64,000 bases of DNA from Sulfitobacter delicatus (GTDB taxonomy: Bacteria; Pseudomonadota; Alphaproteobacteria; Rhodobacterales; Rhodobacteraceae), in NCBI RefSeq assembly GCF_900102535.1, contig NZ_FNBP01000001.1, positions 583,308-647,307 of the forward strand. The letters run 5' to 3'. A program made the translations under genes and the position numbers. The notes beneath the pieces are model-generated. The model did no database searches. It saw only the letters and a program-made list of their open reading frames with translations, and was not told the origin of the DNA. Below are positions 46,887-56,681 of this stretch, piece by piece (position 1 is the first letter of the stretch; the number at the start of each line of letters is the position of its first letter).

Positions 46887-47032
46887 CCCGCCCGGTGGCA
46901 CACCGGGCATCGCCCTCCCTCCCCCCGGAGGGCGATTTTGCACCGTTTCACAAGACGGATCGGCCAGCGTTTCTTGCGCCGGCAAGGCCGACGTCACGCT
47001 TTCGGATCGCCCCCCCAGGGAGGGCGATACCC
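46887..47032 (-). repeat. REP-like palindromic repeat, copy B
   Basis: Inverted copy of the element at 35150-35291. The segment 46887-46939 is identical over 53 bases to the reverse complement of 35239-35291. The second part (47006-47032) matches 35150-35175 with one substitution and one extra G. The ~66 bases between are not conserved. It lies between the convergent ends of petC and mtaB. Confidence 0.85.
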
Positions 47033-47058
47033 TTCGCGCTTCATGTGTCAGGGGGGTA

Positions 47059-48312
47059 TCAGGCGGTGAGCTGCTCGCCCGCGATGCCGGTGATCTCGGC
47101 GCTCACGATCTGCCCCTCGACCTGAGGCGCGGCAAATGTCACTTCCGTAAACTGCGCCGTGCGCCCCATATGCGGGTTCTCCATCAACACCTGATGGGTC
47201 CGGCCGACCTGCTGCTGCAAGTGGCGCTGTACCTGCTCCACCCCGGCCGCACGCAGCCGCGCTGCACGTTCCTTGATCGCAGCACCATTCACCGCAGGCA
47301 TCCGCGCCGCGGGCGTGCCGGGGCGGGCGGAGTAGGGGAAGACATGTAGCCATGTCAGGTCGCATTCCTCGACCAGCTTCATGGAGTTTTCAAACATCGC
47401 CTCGGTCTCGGTCGGGAAACCGGCGATGATGTCCGCGCCAAAGGTCATGTCGGGGCGCAGAGCGCGGGCCTCTTGCGCAAAGCGGATCGCATCGTCGCGC
47501 AGGTGGCGGCGTTTCATGCGTTTGAGGATCATGTCGTCGCCGTGCTGGAGCGAGAGATGCAGATGGGGCATCAAGCGCGGCTCGGTGGCGATGGCCTGCA
47601 TCAGGTTCTCGTCCACCTCGATTGAATCGATCGAAGAAATCCGCAGACGTGGCAGGTCCGGCACCAGCCGCAGGATGCGCATCACCAGATCGCCCAGCTT
47701 CGGCGTCGCGGGCAGGTCCGCGCCCCATGAGGTCAGGTCGACCCCGGTGAGCACCACTTCGTTAAAGCCTTTGTCGACCAGCCGCTTGATCTGGTCCACC
47801 ACCACACCCGCAGGTACAGACCGCGAATTCCCCCGGCCGTAGGGAATGATGCAAAAGGTACAGCGGTGGTCGCAGCCGTTTTGCACCTGCACATAGGCGC
47901 GGCTGCGGGTGCCGAAGCCGTCGATCAGGTGGCCCGCGGTTTCCGTCACCGACATGATGTCGTCGACCTGCACGGTCTCGGTCTCGCCAATGAAATCAGC
48001 CGCCATGCCCTGCCATGTGGCGCCCTGCATCTTCTCGGTGTTGCCGATCACGGCATCGACCTCGGGCATGGCGTTGAAGGTCTCTGGCTCGGTTTGCGCC
48101 GCGCAGCCGGTGACGATCAGCCGTGCTTCTGGATGGGCTTTGCGTAGCTTGCGAATGTCTTGGCGGGCTTTGCGGACGGCCTCAGCGGTGACGGCGCAGG
48201 TATTCACGACCACGGCGTTTTCCAGACCCGCCTGTTCGGCCAGTTCCTTCATGGCTTCGGTCTCATAGGCATTGAGGCGGCAGCCCATGGTGCTGAAAAT
48301 CGGGGCGCTCAT
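47059..48312 (-). CDS. mtaB: tRNA t6A37 methylthiotransferase MtaB
   Basis: Radical-SAM enzyme that adds a methylthio group to t6A at position 37 of certain tRNAs, 417 residues. The N-terminal UPF0004 domain has the three cluster Cys ([26 protein letters not shown]); the radical-SAM motif is [15 protein letters not shown]; a TRAM-like domain ends the protein. The MtaB-type opening distinguishes it from MiaB and RimO. It overlaps dapF by four bases. Confidence 0.93.
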   Translation of the reverse strand: MSAPIFSTMGCRLNAYETEAMKELAEQAGLENAVVVNTCAVTAEAVRKARQDIRKLRKAHPEARLIVTGCAAQTEPETFNAMPEVDAVIGNTEKMQGATWQGMAADFIGETETVQVDDIMSVTETAGHLIDGFGTRSRAYVQVQNGCDHRCTFCIIPYGRGNSRSVPAGVVVDQIKRLVDKGFNEVVLTGVDLTSWGADLPATPKLGDLVMRILRLVPDLPRLRISSIDSIEVDENLMQAIATEPRLMPHLHLSLQHGDDMILKRMKRRHLRDDAIRFAQEARALRPDMTFGADIIAGFPTETEAMFENSMKLVEECDLTWLHVFPYSARPGTPAARMPAVNGAAIKERAARLRAAGVEQVQRHLQQQVGRTHQVLMENPHMGRTAQFTEVTFAAPQVEGQIVSAEITGIAGEQLTA

Positions 48313-49151
48313 GTCAGGCTCTCCAGAAACTCGGGGGTGAAGACACCGCTGAACACATGCATCGTCGGCCCGGTCATCCAGACGCCGTCCTCGCGCCAGT
48401 CGATGTGTAGGGTGCCGCCGTCGAGGTCGATACGCACGGCGCGGCCTGTGAGGCCCCGACGCGCAGCGGCGACGGCAGTCGCGCAGGACGATGAGCCAGA
48501 GGCCAGCGTCACACCCACACCGCGCTCCCAGACACGCATGCGGATGTGGTCTGGCCCGACGATCTGCGCGACTTGCACATTGGTCCGCTCAGGGTAGAGC
48601 GGGTCATGCTCGGCGCGGGGGCCGAGGTCGCTCAGGTCAACGGCTTCGGCATCTGCGACAAAGAAGGTGCAATGCGGGTTGCCCATGCCGGTGGCCACTG
48701 GGTCACCTTCGATGGGCAGATGCAGCGTGTCCATTTCGCGCGCCAGCGGCACCTCGTCCCAAGCAAGCTGCGGATGGCCCATGTTGACCGAGGTCAGCCC
48801 CTCGCCTGCGTCCCTGGCCGCCAGATCGCCGCGCGCGGTGGTCAGGTGCAACGAATCGCGGCCTGTCTCGTCCATCAGGAATCGCGCGATGCAGCGTGTG
48901 GCGTTGCCGCAGGCGGCAGAGAGCGTGCCATCGGAATTGTAGAAGGTCAGATGCGCATCGCCAGTGCCTTGGGTGATCACCGCAAGCTGATCAAAACCCA
49001 CACCAAATTGCCGATGCCCGATGGCCTGCGCTATGGCGGGCGTCACGTCTATTGCCTCGGCACGTGCATCTAACACGACGAAGTCATTGCCTAGCCCATG
49101 CATCTTCATGAAGGGCAGTCCGGGGGTCTGATCGCTATACATTCGGCGCAT
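48309..49151 (-). CDS. dapF: Diaminopimelate epimerase
   Basis: Interconverts LL- and meso-diaminopimelate for lysine and peptidoglycan synthesis, 280 residues. The two active-site cysteines lie in [10 protein letters not shown] and [10 protein letters not shown], and the family opening [16 protein letters not shown] is clear. ATG codons at 49151 and 49142 are both possible. It is translationally coupled to mtaB. Confidence 0.95.
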   Translation of the reverse strand: MRRMYSDQTPGLPFMKMHGLGNDFVVLDARAEAIDVTPAIAQAIGHRQFGVGFDQLAVITQGTGDAHLTFYNSDGTLSAACGNATRCIARFLMDETGRDSLHLTTARGDLAARDAGEGLTSVNMGHPQLAWDEVPLAREMDTLHLPIEGDPVATGMGNPHCTFFVADAEAVDLSDLGPRAEHDPLYPERTNVQVAQIVGPDHIRMRVWERGVGVTLASGSSSCATAVAAARRGLTGRAVRIDLDGGTLHIDWREDGVWMTGPTMHVFSGVFTPEFLESLT

Positions 49152-49246
49152 ATAACCCCGGCATGAAAACTAATCCAGCATCTCGCATTATTTTCGTGAT
49201 TAAGGGCTTGACCCTGCCGCCCGTAATTTCTAGTTACCCGCCTAGT

Positions 49247-49322
49247 GGGCCGTTAGCTCAGTTGGTAGAGCAACTGACTTTTAATCAGTAGGTCGATGGT
49301 TCGAACCCATCACGGCTCACCA
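49247..49322 (+). tRNA. tRNA-Lys (anticodon TTT)
   Basis: The 76-base sequence folds as a tRNA: acceptor GGGCCGT with ACGGCTC (one G-T pair), D-arm AGCTCAGTTGGTAGAGC, anticodon stem ACTGA with loop CTTTTAA, T-loop GTTCGAACC and encoded ACCA. The loop gives anticodon TTT, reading Lys codons. Confidence 0.96.
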
Positions 49323-49381
49323 CTCACCCCCCCCTAAAATGGTTGTGGATCAGGTGTTTGGTGTCGTGAAAGCGGTTCTGT

Positions 49382-50230
49382 CTATTCCTGCCCGCGCAGC
49401 CGCGCCGAACGCCGCCGCAGTGCTTCGAGCACAAAAAGCATCGTCGCCGAGAGCACCACCAGCAGCGTCGCCACCGCGAGAATCGTCGGGTTGATCTGCT
49501 CGCGCAGGCCCGAGAACATCTGACGTGGAATCGTGCGCTGTTCGGGACCAGCGAGGAAGAGCACCAGCACCACCTCGTCAAAAGACGTAACAAAGGCGAA
49601 CAGCCCGCCCGAGATCACCCCGGGGCGAATCAGCGGAATCACCACGTCCCAGAAGACCTTGAGCGGCGAGGCACCAAGGCTCAGCCCCGCAACAAAGAGC
49701 GAGCGGTCAAAGCCACTGAGCGTGGCGGTGACGGTGATGATGACAAAGGGCACGCCGAGCGCGGCGTGGGCGATGATCAGCCCGGTGAAGGTGCCGACGA
49801 GATTGAACTGCGTGTAGAAAAAGAACATCCCCGCCGCGATGATGATCAGCGGCACGATCATCGGCGAGAGCAGCAGCGCTGTGATCAGGCGTTTGTAGGG
49901 CATGAAGGGCGAGGACAGGCCCACCGCCGCCAGCGTGCCCAGCACCGTCGCGATGCTGGCCGCTGCGATGCCCACCAAAAAGCTGTTACGGATCGCGATG
50001 CGCCATTTCTGATCGTCGACGATCTCTTGATACCAGCGCGTCGAATAGGCGTCCGGGTCGAGCGAGAGCATGCCTTGGGTAAAAGTGAAAAACGGTTCGG
50101 CGTTGAACGACAGCGGCATGATGACGAGGATCGGCATCATCAGGAAAACCAGAACCAGAGCGGCCATGACGCGCAACCCGTAGTGGCCCGCTTTGTGCCA
50201 GATCGTGTAGTAGTCGGGCAGTCGGCTCAT
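49382..50230 (-). CDS. Spermidine/putrescine-type ABC permease (PotC-like)
   Basis: A 282-residue inner-membrane permease with six helices and the EAA loop ATLSGFDRSLFVAGLSLGASPLKVFWDVVIP. It is the last gene of an ATPase, binding-protein, permease, permease operon and begins three bases after the first permease. The family imports polyamines, but many roseobacter members carry other solutes, so the substrate is open. Confidence 0.9.
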   Translation of the reverse strand: MSRLPDYYTIWHKAGHYGLRVMAALVLVFLMMPILVIMPLSFNAEPFFTFTQGMLSLDPDAYSTRWYQEIVDDQKWRIAIRNSFLVGIAAASIATVLGTLAAVGLSSPFMPYKRLITALLLSPMIVPLIIIAAGMFFFYTQFNLVGTFTGLIIAHAALGVPFVIITVTATLSGFDRSLFVAGLSLGASPLKVFWDVVIPLIRPGVISGGLFAFVTSFDEVVLVLFLAGPEQRTIPRQMFSGLREQINPTILAVATLLVVLSATMLFVLEALRRRSARLRGQE

Positions 50231-50233
50231 GGT

Positions 50234-51463
50234 CTATCCCAGCTTGAGGTTGTCGGTGCCGACGAAACGGTCGAACAGCCAGTAGAGAACGAGGATCAGG
50301 ATCAGCAGGAGCGAGCCCAAGGCCGCCGCCAGTTCCCAGTTGTTGGACACCTGCATGTGGAAGGCGATGATGTTGGAGATCATCTGCCCGTCCGTGCCGC
50401 CCACGAGCGCGGGCGTGATGTAGTAGCCCACGGAGATGATGAAGACCAAAAGCGCCCCCGCAGACAGGCCCGGCAAGCTCATCGGCAGGTAGATTTTATA
50501 CCACGCGCCAATCGGGTTGCTGCCCATCGAAATCGCGGCGCGCATGAAGCTCGCGTCGATCCCGCGCATCACGGCGTAGAGCGGCAGCACCATGAAGGGC
50601 AGCAGGATGTGGGTCATCGCAAGGATGGTGGAGAACTCGTTATAGAGCAGCTCAATGGGCTGGTTGATCAGCCCGGCCCAGAGCAGGGTGGAGTTCACCA
50701 CGCCGCCCGCTTGCAGCAGCGCGATCCAGGCGGTGGTGCGCACCAGCAGTGAGGTCCAGAAGGGCAGCAGCACAAAGACCATCAGGAAGTTCGCCGTCGC
50801 CGGAGAGGCTTGGGACATGTAGAAGGCCAGCGGATAGCCCAGCAGCATGGTCAGCCCGGTGATGATCAACGCCATCTTCAGCGTCTTGGTGTAGAGCTGT
50901 TTGTAGATCTGCGTGTCGCGCATGATGATCTCGCCCTCGGAGTCGTACTCCAGATCGACGGCGGTGAGGTAATAGCTTGAGGTATAGACCTGCCCGGCGC
51001 TGCGGATCGCGCGCCATGTGGCGGGCTTGGCCCAACGCTCATTTTCGGCCAGCAGCATCTCGGCCCCATTAGCTGCAAGTTCCGCATCATCGGCGCGGCG
51101 CAGACCGCGGGCGGTGGATTTCACCACGCTCGACATGCCCGGCAGGGCGCGGTTGATCTCATCCGCCAGACGGCCCGAGGTGCGGTCATTGGCCATGCGC
51201 TTCATGTCCACGGCAAAGCGGGTGATGGTGGCCTCATCCGGCAGACCTTCGCCGGACCAGTCTTCGAGCATCTCCAGCGTTTCGGGCACCAGTTCGGCGA
51301 CAGTGGGGTTATAGACACTGCGGAACAGCATCGTGGTGATCGGGGCCACAAAGGCGAAAAGGATAAAGACCAGCAGCGGCACCACAAACAGAAACGCCTG
51401 CCTGCGGCGGCGGCGCAACTGGCGACGGGCGTTGGCGGCGTCTTGGGTGTTCAGGCTGGGCAC
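50234..51463 (-). CDS. Spermidine/putrescine-type ABC permease (PotB-like) with large insert
   Basis: A 409-residue permease starting with GTG. After the first helix (about residues 22-42) there is a ~145-residue, mostly polar, predicted periplasmic stretch; E. coli PotB (about 275 residues) lacks it. The remaining five helices and the EAA-like loop (IDASFMRAAISMGSNPIGAWYKIYLP) are normal. The insert occurs in related alphaproteobacterial permeases, but its role is unknown to me. Confidence 0.88.
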   Translation of the reverse strand: MPSLNTQDAANARRQLRRRRRQAFLFVVPLLVFILFAFVAPITTMLFRSVYNPTVAELVPETLEMLEDWSGEGLPDEATITRFAVDMKRMANDRTSGRLADEINRALPGMSSVVKSTARGLRRADDAELAANGAEMLLAENERWAKPATWRAIRSAGQVYTSSYYLTAVDLEYDSEGEIIMRDTQIYKQLYTKTLKMALIITGLTMLLGYPLAFYMSQASPATANFLMVFVLLPFWTSLLVRTTAWIALLQAGGVVNSTLLWAGLINQPIELLYNEFSTILAMTHILLPFMVLPLYAVMRGIDASFMRAAISMGSNPIGAWYKIYLPMSLPGLSAGALLVFIISVGYYITPALVGGTDGQMISNIIAFHMQVSNNWELAAALGSLLLILILVLYWLFDRFVGTDNLKLG

Positions 51464-51524
51464 ACTGGGTCTCGTCTTTATAGGGGGAAATCCCCGCGCC
51501 GGTTAAGGCGCGGGGCAGGACTGC

Positions 51525-52568
51525 TTATTGCAGCAGCCATTCGTTGAACTTCTCACCAAGGCTCTCGCCATAGTCGGCCCAGAAGATACCGTCGGCCTTC
51601 ACGCCCTCATCAAGGTGCGCGGTTGGCAGGTCTTGCTTGACCTCATCGGGCAGCAGCGCCTGTGCGGAGTTGCGGGTCGGGCCGTAAGCCACGTCCTGCA
51701 TGCCCGACAGCGGCACGGTGCCGGTGGCGAACTTGATGAACTCCATCGCGAGGTCTTTCTTCTTGGTGCCCTTCATGATCGCCCAGACGTCGAGGTCATA
51801 GACATGGCTGTCCCAGACGATTTCGAACGGGGCGCCATCGTCTTTGATCGCGGCGAAGATACGGCCGTTGGCGGATTGCACCATGGTCGCACCGCCGTCG
51901 TTCAGCAGAACGGGGGCCTGAGACCAGCTGTCATACCAAGTGATGTCGTCCTTGATGGTGTCGAGCTTGGCAAAGGCGCGTTTCTGGCCTTCTTCGGTGG
52001 CCAGCACCTCATAGATTTCTTCCTTCGGCACGCCGTCAGCCAGCAGAGCCCATTCCATGTTCACCTGCGGGCGCTTGCGCAGGCCACGTTTGCCGGGAAA
52101 TTTTTCGGTGTCGAAGAAGTCTTCGATGGTCTTGGGGCCTTCGCCGTTCTCGGTGTTCACCGCAAAGACCACCGACCAGACGATGTTGCCGACGCCACAT
52201 TCATTGGCCAGCGCGTCTTCGATGAAGTCATCCGCCGCTGCGGTGCCATCGTCGCCATCGGGCAGAACCGATTGGTCGATCACTTCGAGGTAACCTTCGG
52301 CACAGGCGCGCTCCAGATCGATCACTTCGATGTCGACCACATCCCACAGGATGTTGCCAGCCTCGACCTGCGCCTTCATCTCGGCCACGCCGCCGCCGTA
52401 GTCTTCGAACAGCACGTTGGTGCCGGATTCTTTCATATAGGGTTCGATCATGTGCTCCATCTGCGCGGCGCCATAGGCACCGCCAAAGGACGTCACCGTC
52501 AGATCTTCGGCCAAGGCAGGGCTGGCAATCAGCGCCGCGGTGGCCAGATAACTCAGATGCTTCTTCAT
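51525..52568 (-). CDS. Polyamine-type ABC transporter substrate-binding protein (PotD-like)
   Basis: A 347-residue periplasmic protein with a signal peptide (MKKHLSYLATAALIASPALA) and an extracellular-binding family 1/6 fold: LTVTSFGGAYGAAQMEHMI, GGVAEMKAQVEAGNILWDVVD and VAYGPTRNSAQALLP. The ATG at 52568 follows AAGGAGAG; a start 27 codons upstream would run to the ATPase end. Exact ligand unknown. Confidence 0.92.
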   Translation of the reverse strand: MKKHLSYLATAALIASPALAEDLTVTSFGGAYGAAQMEHMIEPYMKESGTNVLFEDYGGGVAEMKAQVEAGNILWDVVDIEVIDLERACAEGYLEVIDQSVLPDGDDGTAAADDFIEDALANECGVGNIVWSVVFAVNTENGEGPKTIEDFFDTEKFPGKRGLRKRPQVNMEWALLADGVPKEEIYEVLATEEGQKRAFAKLDTIKDDITWYDSWSQAPVLLNDGGATMVQSANGRIFAAIKDDGAPFEIVWDSHVYDLDVWAIMKGTKKKDLAMEFIKFATGTVPLSGMQDVAYGPTRNSAQALLPDEVKQDLPTAHLDEGVKADGIFWADYGESLGEKFNEWLLQ

Positions 52569-52627
52569 CGGTCTCTCCTTGTTATGTCCAGGTCTTTTGC
52601 GGGGCCCCGGTTTGCCCCCGGTCGCCT

Positions 52628-53719
52628 TTAATTGGCAAAGGCGATGCAATCTTTCGTCAGGGACAACAGTTGCGCCGTCGCGCCGTCTTCGAACTCGGGC
52701 GCGGACAGGTCGTTGAGCACTTTGACGATAATGTCGGTGCCGTCGGGCAGGCGGAAATAATAGCGGATGAAATCGCCCACATAGATGCGCGTGATAAAGG
52801 TCGCGGTCAGGGCATTGTCATGGGCGTGGGTTGTGGGGTGGATAAACAGCTTTTCGGGGCGGATTGAGACGCGGCATTGTGCGCCTTCGGTCAGCCCTTC
52901 GGAGGTTTGCGTGGTGATTGTGCCGGTATCGGTCTCGACCTTGGCAGTCTCACCCTCGATCTGGGTGACTTTGCCCCGCACGAAATTGTTCTCGCCGATA
53001 AACTCCGCCACGAAAGCATTCACAGGCCGCTCGTAAAGCTCCGCCGGGGGTGCGCATTGCTGCACGACGCCGTCGTTGAACACCGCGATCCGGTCGGACA
53101 TCGAGAGCGCTTCGGTCTGGTCGTGGGTCACATAGATCACGGTAAAGCCGATCTGCTTGTGCAGGCGGGTGATCTCAAACTGCATCTGTTCACGCAGGTT
53201 TTTGTCAAGCGCGCCCAAGGGTTCGTCCATCAAAATGAGCGTCGGCTGAAAGATCATCGCGCGGGCCAGCGCCACACGCTGCCGCTGGCCGCCAGAAAGC
53301 TGGCCGGGGCGGCGGTCGCCAAAGGCCGACAGTTCCACCAGCGCCAGATATTCCGCCACACGCTCTTTGATCTGCGCTTTGGGCATTTTGCGCACGGTCA
53401 AAGGGTAGGCGAGGTTTTCGGCCACGGTCATATGCGGGAAGAGGGCGTAGTTTTGAAACACCATCCCGATGTTGCGCTTGTTCGGCGCGGTCTTGTTGAT
53501 CGAGCGGCCGTTGATCGCGATGTCACCCGAGGTGACGCTTTCAAACCCCGCCAGCATCATCAGAACCGTGGTCTTGCCCGAGCCGGAGGGGCCGAGGAGG
53601 GTGATGAACTCGCCCTCCTGCACATGCATGTCGAAGCCTTTGACGACGAGGTTTTCCTGATCGTAGCTCTTCTTGACGTTGTCAAAACGCAGAAAAGTCT
53701 CTGCTTTGGTGTCTTTCAT
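52628..53719 (-). CDS. Polyamine-type ABC transporter ATPase (PotA-like)
   Basis: A 363-residue ATPase with Walker A LGPSGSGKTTVLMM, the signature LSGGQRQRVALARAM, Walker B LILMDEPLGALD and switch His VTHDQTEAL. A C-terminal TOBE domain (about residues 275-355) fits this importer class. It is first in the four-gene operon. The ATG at 53719 was chosen over an upstream start because the extension is unconserved. Confidence 0.93.
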   Translation of the reverse strand: MKDTKAETFLRFDNVKKSYDQENLVVKGFDMHVQEGEFITLLGPSGSGKTTVLMMLAGFESVTSGDIAINGRSINKTAPNKRNIGMVFQNYALFPHMTVAENLAYPLTVRKMPKAQIKERVAEYLALVELSAFGDRRPGQLSGGQRQRVALARAMIFQPTLILMDEPLGALDKNLREQMQFEITRLHKQIGFTVIYVTHDQTEALSMSDRIAVFNDGVVQQCAPPAELYERPVNAFVAEFIGENNFVRGKVTQIEGETAKVETDTGTITTQTSEGLTEGAQCRVSIRPEKLFIHPTTHAHDNALTATFITRIYVGDFIRYYFRLPDGTDIIVKVLNDLSAPEFEDGATAQLLSLTKDCIAFAN

Positions 53720-54020
53720 ACTAACGCGGCTCTCCCTGTCGCTGGGGAGAGTTAAACAGGTGCGACGATTCTTAACAATATGTCGTTTGATCTGACAGGG
53801 GTCGCACGGCCCCACGCTGCATTCGCAGGCGCCTGTTCATATCATGTGATTGGAAATACAGCAAAAGCTGGAACCACCTGCCCCGTAAAGTGCTTTAACT
53901 ATCGGGACTGTCTTTGGGCCGGGTAAGCAGTCTCGGTATAGAGCCCGCGGCAGTCTTTCCGTTTATATTTTTGCTGCAGTTAGAGAAGACAACCTATGGC
54001 GCCGAGATCGGAGAAATCAG
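53720..54020. other. 301-base divergent intergenic region (promoter region)
   Basis: No gene is seen. The region must hold the divergent promoters of the ABC operon (minus) and the kinase gene (plus). GGAAC at 53870-53874 with a CTTT-like box about 18 bases on resembles an alphaproteobacterial general-stress (EcfG) promoter only weakly. GGAGA lies before the TTG start of the kinase. Confidence 0.5.
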
Positions 54021-56465
54021 TTGAGTAGTGATATGTCAGAAAAGCTGGCTCCGACTGTTGATGGCGGTGAGATGGGGGCGCTCATGCGGGCGCATGACTG
54101 GAGCCAATCCCCCCTTGGCCCGCCGCGAAACTGGCCTCCTATGTTGCATGCGCTGGTTGATCTGATCCTGACCGCGAGCCAACCGATGTTCATCGTCTGG
54201 GGGCCGGCGCGTACCTTGTTCTATAATGACGCCTATGCCGAGATTCTTGCCTCGAAACACCCCGCATTAGGCGTGCCGTTTGACGAGGTTTGGGAAGAGA
54301 TCTGGGAGGAAGATCTGGCACCGATTGTGGAGCAAGCCTATGCAGGTGTGGCGCTCCATATGGACGATATCCGTTTGATGATGATGCGGAAGGGGTATCT
54401 TGAGGAGACGCATTTCTCTTTCTCCTACACTCCGGTGCGCAACTCGGATGGCGAGGTTCAAGGGTTCCTTTGCCCCTGCGCCGAGATCACCGAACAGGTG
54501 CTGGAAGAGCGCCGTGCGCGGGTCCGGATGGAGTTTAACGAAGATTGTCGTTCGCTCTCGGACCCGGAAGAGCTGAGCTATGCTGCATCGGAACTCATGG
54601 CCCGGCATCTTGGGGTCGAACAAAGCGCCTATGCCGAGATCGACGATGAGGGTGAATTTGCAGTTATCAAGCGGGACTGGAACAGCGGCGGCATCCAAAG
54701 CAATACGGGGCGCCACCGGCTTGCTGATTTTGGACCTCAATTCGTTTCTGATCTGACCGCGGGGAAGAGCGTCGTTATCGGCGATGTGCAGGAAGACCCG
54801 CGCACCTCTGGCACCGCTGCGGCCCAAGCTTTCGCAGAGCGCAACATTCGCGCCTTTATGAACGTCCCCCATCTGCGCGATGGACGGTTGGTTGCCGTCG
54901 TTGCAGTGCATTCGGCTGAAGCGCGTCATTGGCATCCTAAGGACGTCGCTTTGGTTGAGGAAATTGCACAGCGGACTCATGTTGCTGTGGAAAATGCCCG
55001 AACCGAGGCCGCCCGTCGGATTAACGAGGTACATCTACGAGAAACACGTGATGCCCTCGCATTGGCGACCACAGCGTCGCATCTCGGCTGGGCCACTTGG
55101 GATTTCATCGCCAACACCGTTAGCCTCGATGCCTGCGGCCGCGAAATCATGGGTTTTGACAAGAGCAGGCTCAAGATCGACGATTGGAAAGAGCGGGTTC
55201 ATCCGGAAGACCGCGCGGCGCTTGATGCGGAAGTCCAGGAAAGCTTGGAGGAACAGAGACCCTTCGATCTTGAATACCGCATCGTTCTCCCTGATGGCAG
55301 CCTGCGGTATGTGCACGGCACTGGTTTTATCGAGGCCAATGCGGCAGGCGAGATTGCGACCGGCACCGGCTTTGTGCGCGATGCGACGGAGCAGAAGCAA
55401 TCGGAAGAGCGTCAGAATGTACTTTTGGCCGAGCTTGACCACCGGGTAAAGAATATCCTTGCGGTTGTGCAGTCCATCGCCCGCCAGAGCCTGAAGCGTG
55501 GTGAAGAAGTTGGTCCAGCGGTTGCAGAGCGCTTTATCGGGCGGATCTCTGCATTGGCGCAGTCGCACTCTCTGCTCGCGTCCAGCCGCTGGGAAGGTGC
55601 CTCCTTTAGCGATCTGGTGGAGAATTCTGTCGCCCCTTATCGCGGCGAAGATCTGACCCGCATTCAGACCGAAGGGCCGGAGTTCAACGTCACTCCCAAG
55701 GCGGCTCAGACCCTCACGCTCGCGCTTCATGAGTTGGTGACCAATGCCGCTAAGTATGGTTCGCTTTCCCGACCTGAGGGTCGTGTAGTGGCGAAATGGG
55801 AGGTTCGGGGAGACGCGGATGCGCAGGAGCTTGTCTTTAGTTGGCGCGAAAAGGATGGCCCGATAATTAACGCGGCCCCAAGCCGGAAGGGGTTCGGAAC
55901 GTTCCTGATCGAACGAATGCTGGTCGCCGAATTGGGTGGAAACGTAGACCGCGATTTTGCGCCGGCGGGTCTGAGCACCGTTATCCAACTGCCGTTTGAA
56001 AACCTTGCCACAAAAGGCGTGTCGCCGGTCCAGTCGATCAGCCACGCAACAACCGAAGCGGATGCTGCGCCGGTGCTGGCTGGCAGTCGAATTCTCGTGG
56101 TGGAAGATGACTATCTGATCGGGCAGGAAACAATCGCGGCCCTAGAGGCGGCAGGATGCAAGATCGTTGGGCCGGTTACGTCGCTTAAGGAAGCACTGGT
56201 CGTGGTTGCGACCGATGATTTCAATGCGGCGGTGCTCGACATCAATCTGAATGGCGAACTCATTTGGCCGGCCGCGCAGGTACTTCATGCGCGCGAAATC
56301 CCCTTTGTCTTTACCACGGCCTATTCGAATATTAGCGGGATGCCGACCCAGTTGGAGGCGGCACCTTGGGTCGAAAAACCTTTTGAGGCGAAACGACTGA
56401 CCGCTACGCTTGCCGCAACTCTGTCGTCACAATGCGAAAAGGTTTCGGGGGCGGAAGAGCGATAG
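54021..56465 (+). CDS. Hybrid sensor: PAS-GAF-PAS-HWE histidine kinase-receiver
   Basis: A soluble 814-residue sensor kinase of the HWE family. Parts in order: a PAS-like domain (about residues 35-160), a GAF domain (about 170-320), a second PAS domain (about 345-460), the HWE phosphoacceptor with His474 (LLAELDHRVKNILAVVQSIA), the ATPase part with LALHELVTNAAKYG and GFGTFLIERM, and a receiver domain (about 690-800) with EDD, Asp740 (AVLDINL), TTAYS and VEKPF. No membrane segment is seen. The TTG at 54021 follows GGAGA; ATG at 54033 is an alternative. HWE kinases often serve light or general stress responses; the signal is unknown. Confidence 0.88.
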   Translation: MSSDMSEKLAPTVDGGEMGALMRAHDWSQSPLGPPRNWPPMLHALVDLILTASQPMFIVWGPARTLFYNDAYAEILASKHPALGVPFDEVWEEIWEEDLAPIVEQAYAGVALHMDDIRLMMMRKGYLEETHFSFSYTPVRNSDGEVQGFLCPCAEITEQVLEERRARVRMEFNEDCRSLSDPEELSYAASELMARHLGVEQSAYAEIDDEGEFAVIKRDWNSGGIQSNTGRHRLADFGPQFVSDLTAGKSVVIGDVQEDPRTSGTAAAQAFAERNIRAFMNVPHLRDGRLVAVVAVHSAEARHWHPKDVALVEEIAQRTHVAVENARTEAARRINEVHLRETRDALALATTASHLGWATWDFIANTVSLDACGREIMGFDKSRLKIDDWKERVHPEDRAALDAEVQESLEEQRPFDLEYRIVLPDGSLRYVHGTGFIEANAAGEIATGTGFVRDATEQKQSEERQNVLLAELDHRVKNILAVVQSIARQSLKRGEEVGPAVAERFIGRISALAQSHSLLASSRWEGASFSDLVENSVAPYRGEDLTRIQTEGPEFNVTPKAAQTLTLALHELVTNAAKYGSLSRPEGRVVAKWEVRGDADAQELVFSWREKDGPIINAAPSRKGFGTFLIERMLVAELGGNVDRDFAPAGLSTVIQLPFENLATKGVSPVQSISHATTEADAAPVLAGSRILVVEDDYLIGQETIAALEAAGCKIVGPVTSLKEALVVVATDDFNAAVLDINLNGELIWPAAQVLHAREIPFVFTTAYSNISGMPTQLEAAPWVEKPFEAKRLTATLAATLSSQCEKVSGAEER

Positions 56466-56681
56466 CGATCGCCTCCGGAAACTAATCATTGGACAAGCGG
56501 GACAGATTTGCTCTGATCCATTAACTGATTTTTCGGACAATGAATGGTTCGGACGCATGCCGGGCGGGCCACTGGGCCGCACAACCGGAGCGGGCCTAGT
56601 TAAGCCGAAGTGCTGCCCTTCTTTCGCCCCATTGCTGGTCGACGTTAAGGCATCCGCACTACCGTGCTCCGGAGAATCTAA

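Noticed and set aside
53865..53900. Possible EcfG-type general stress promoter before the hybrid kinase
   Set aside because: GGAAC is present but the second box is not CGTT at the expected distance.
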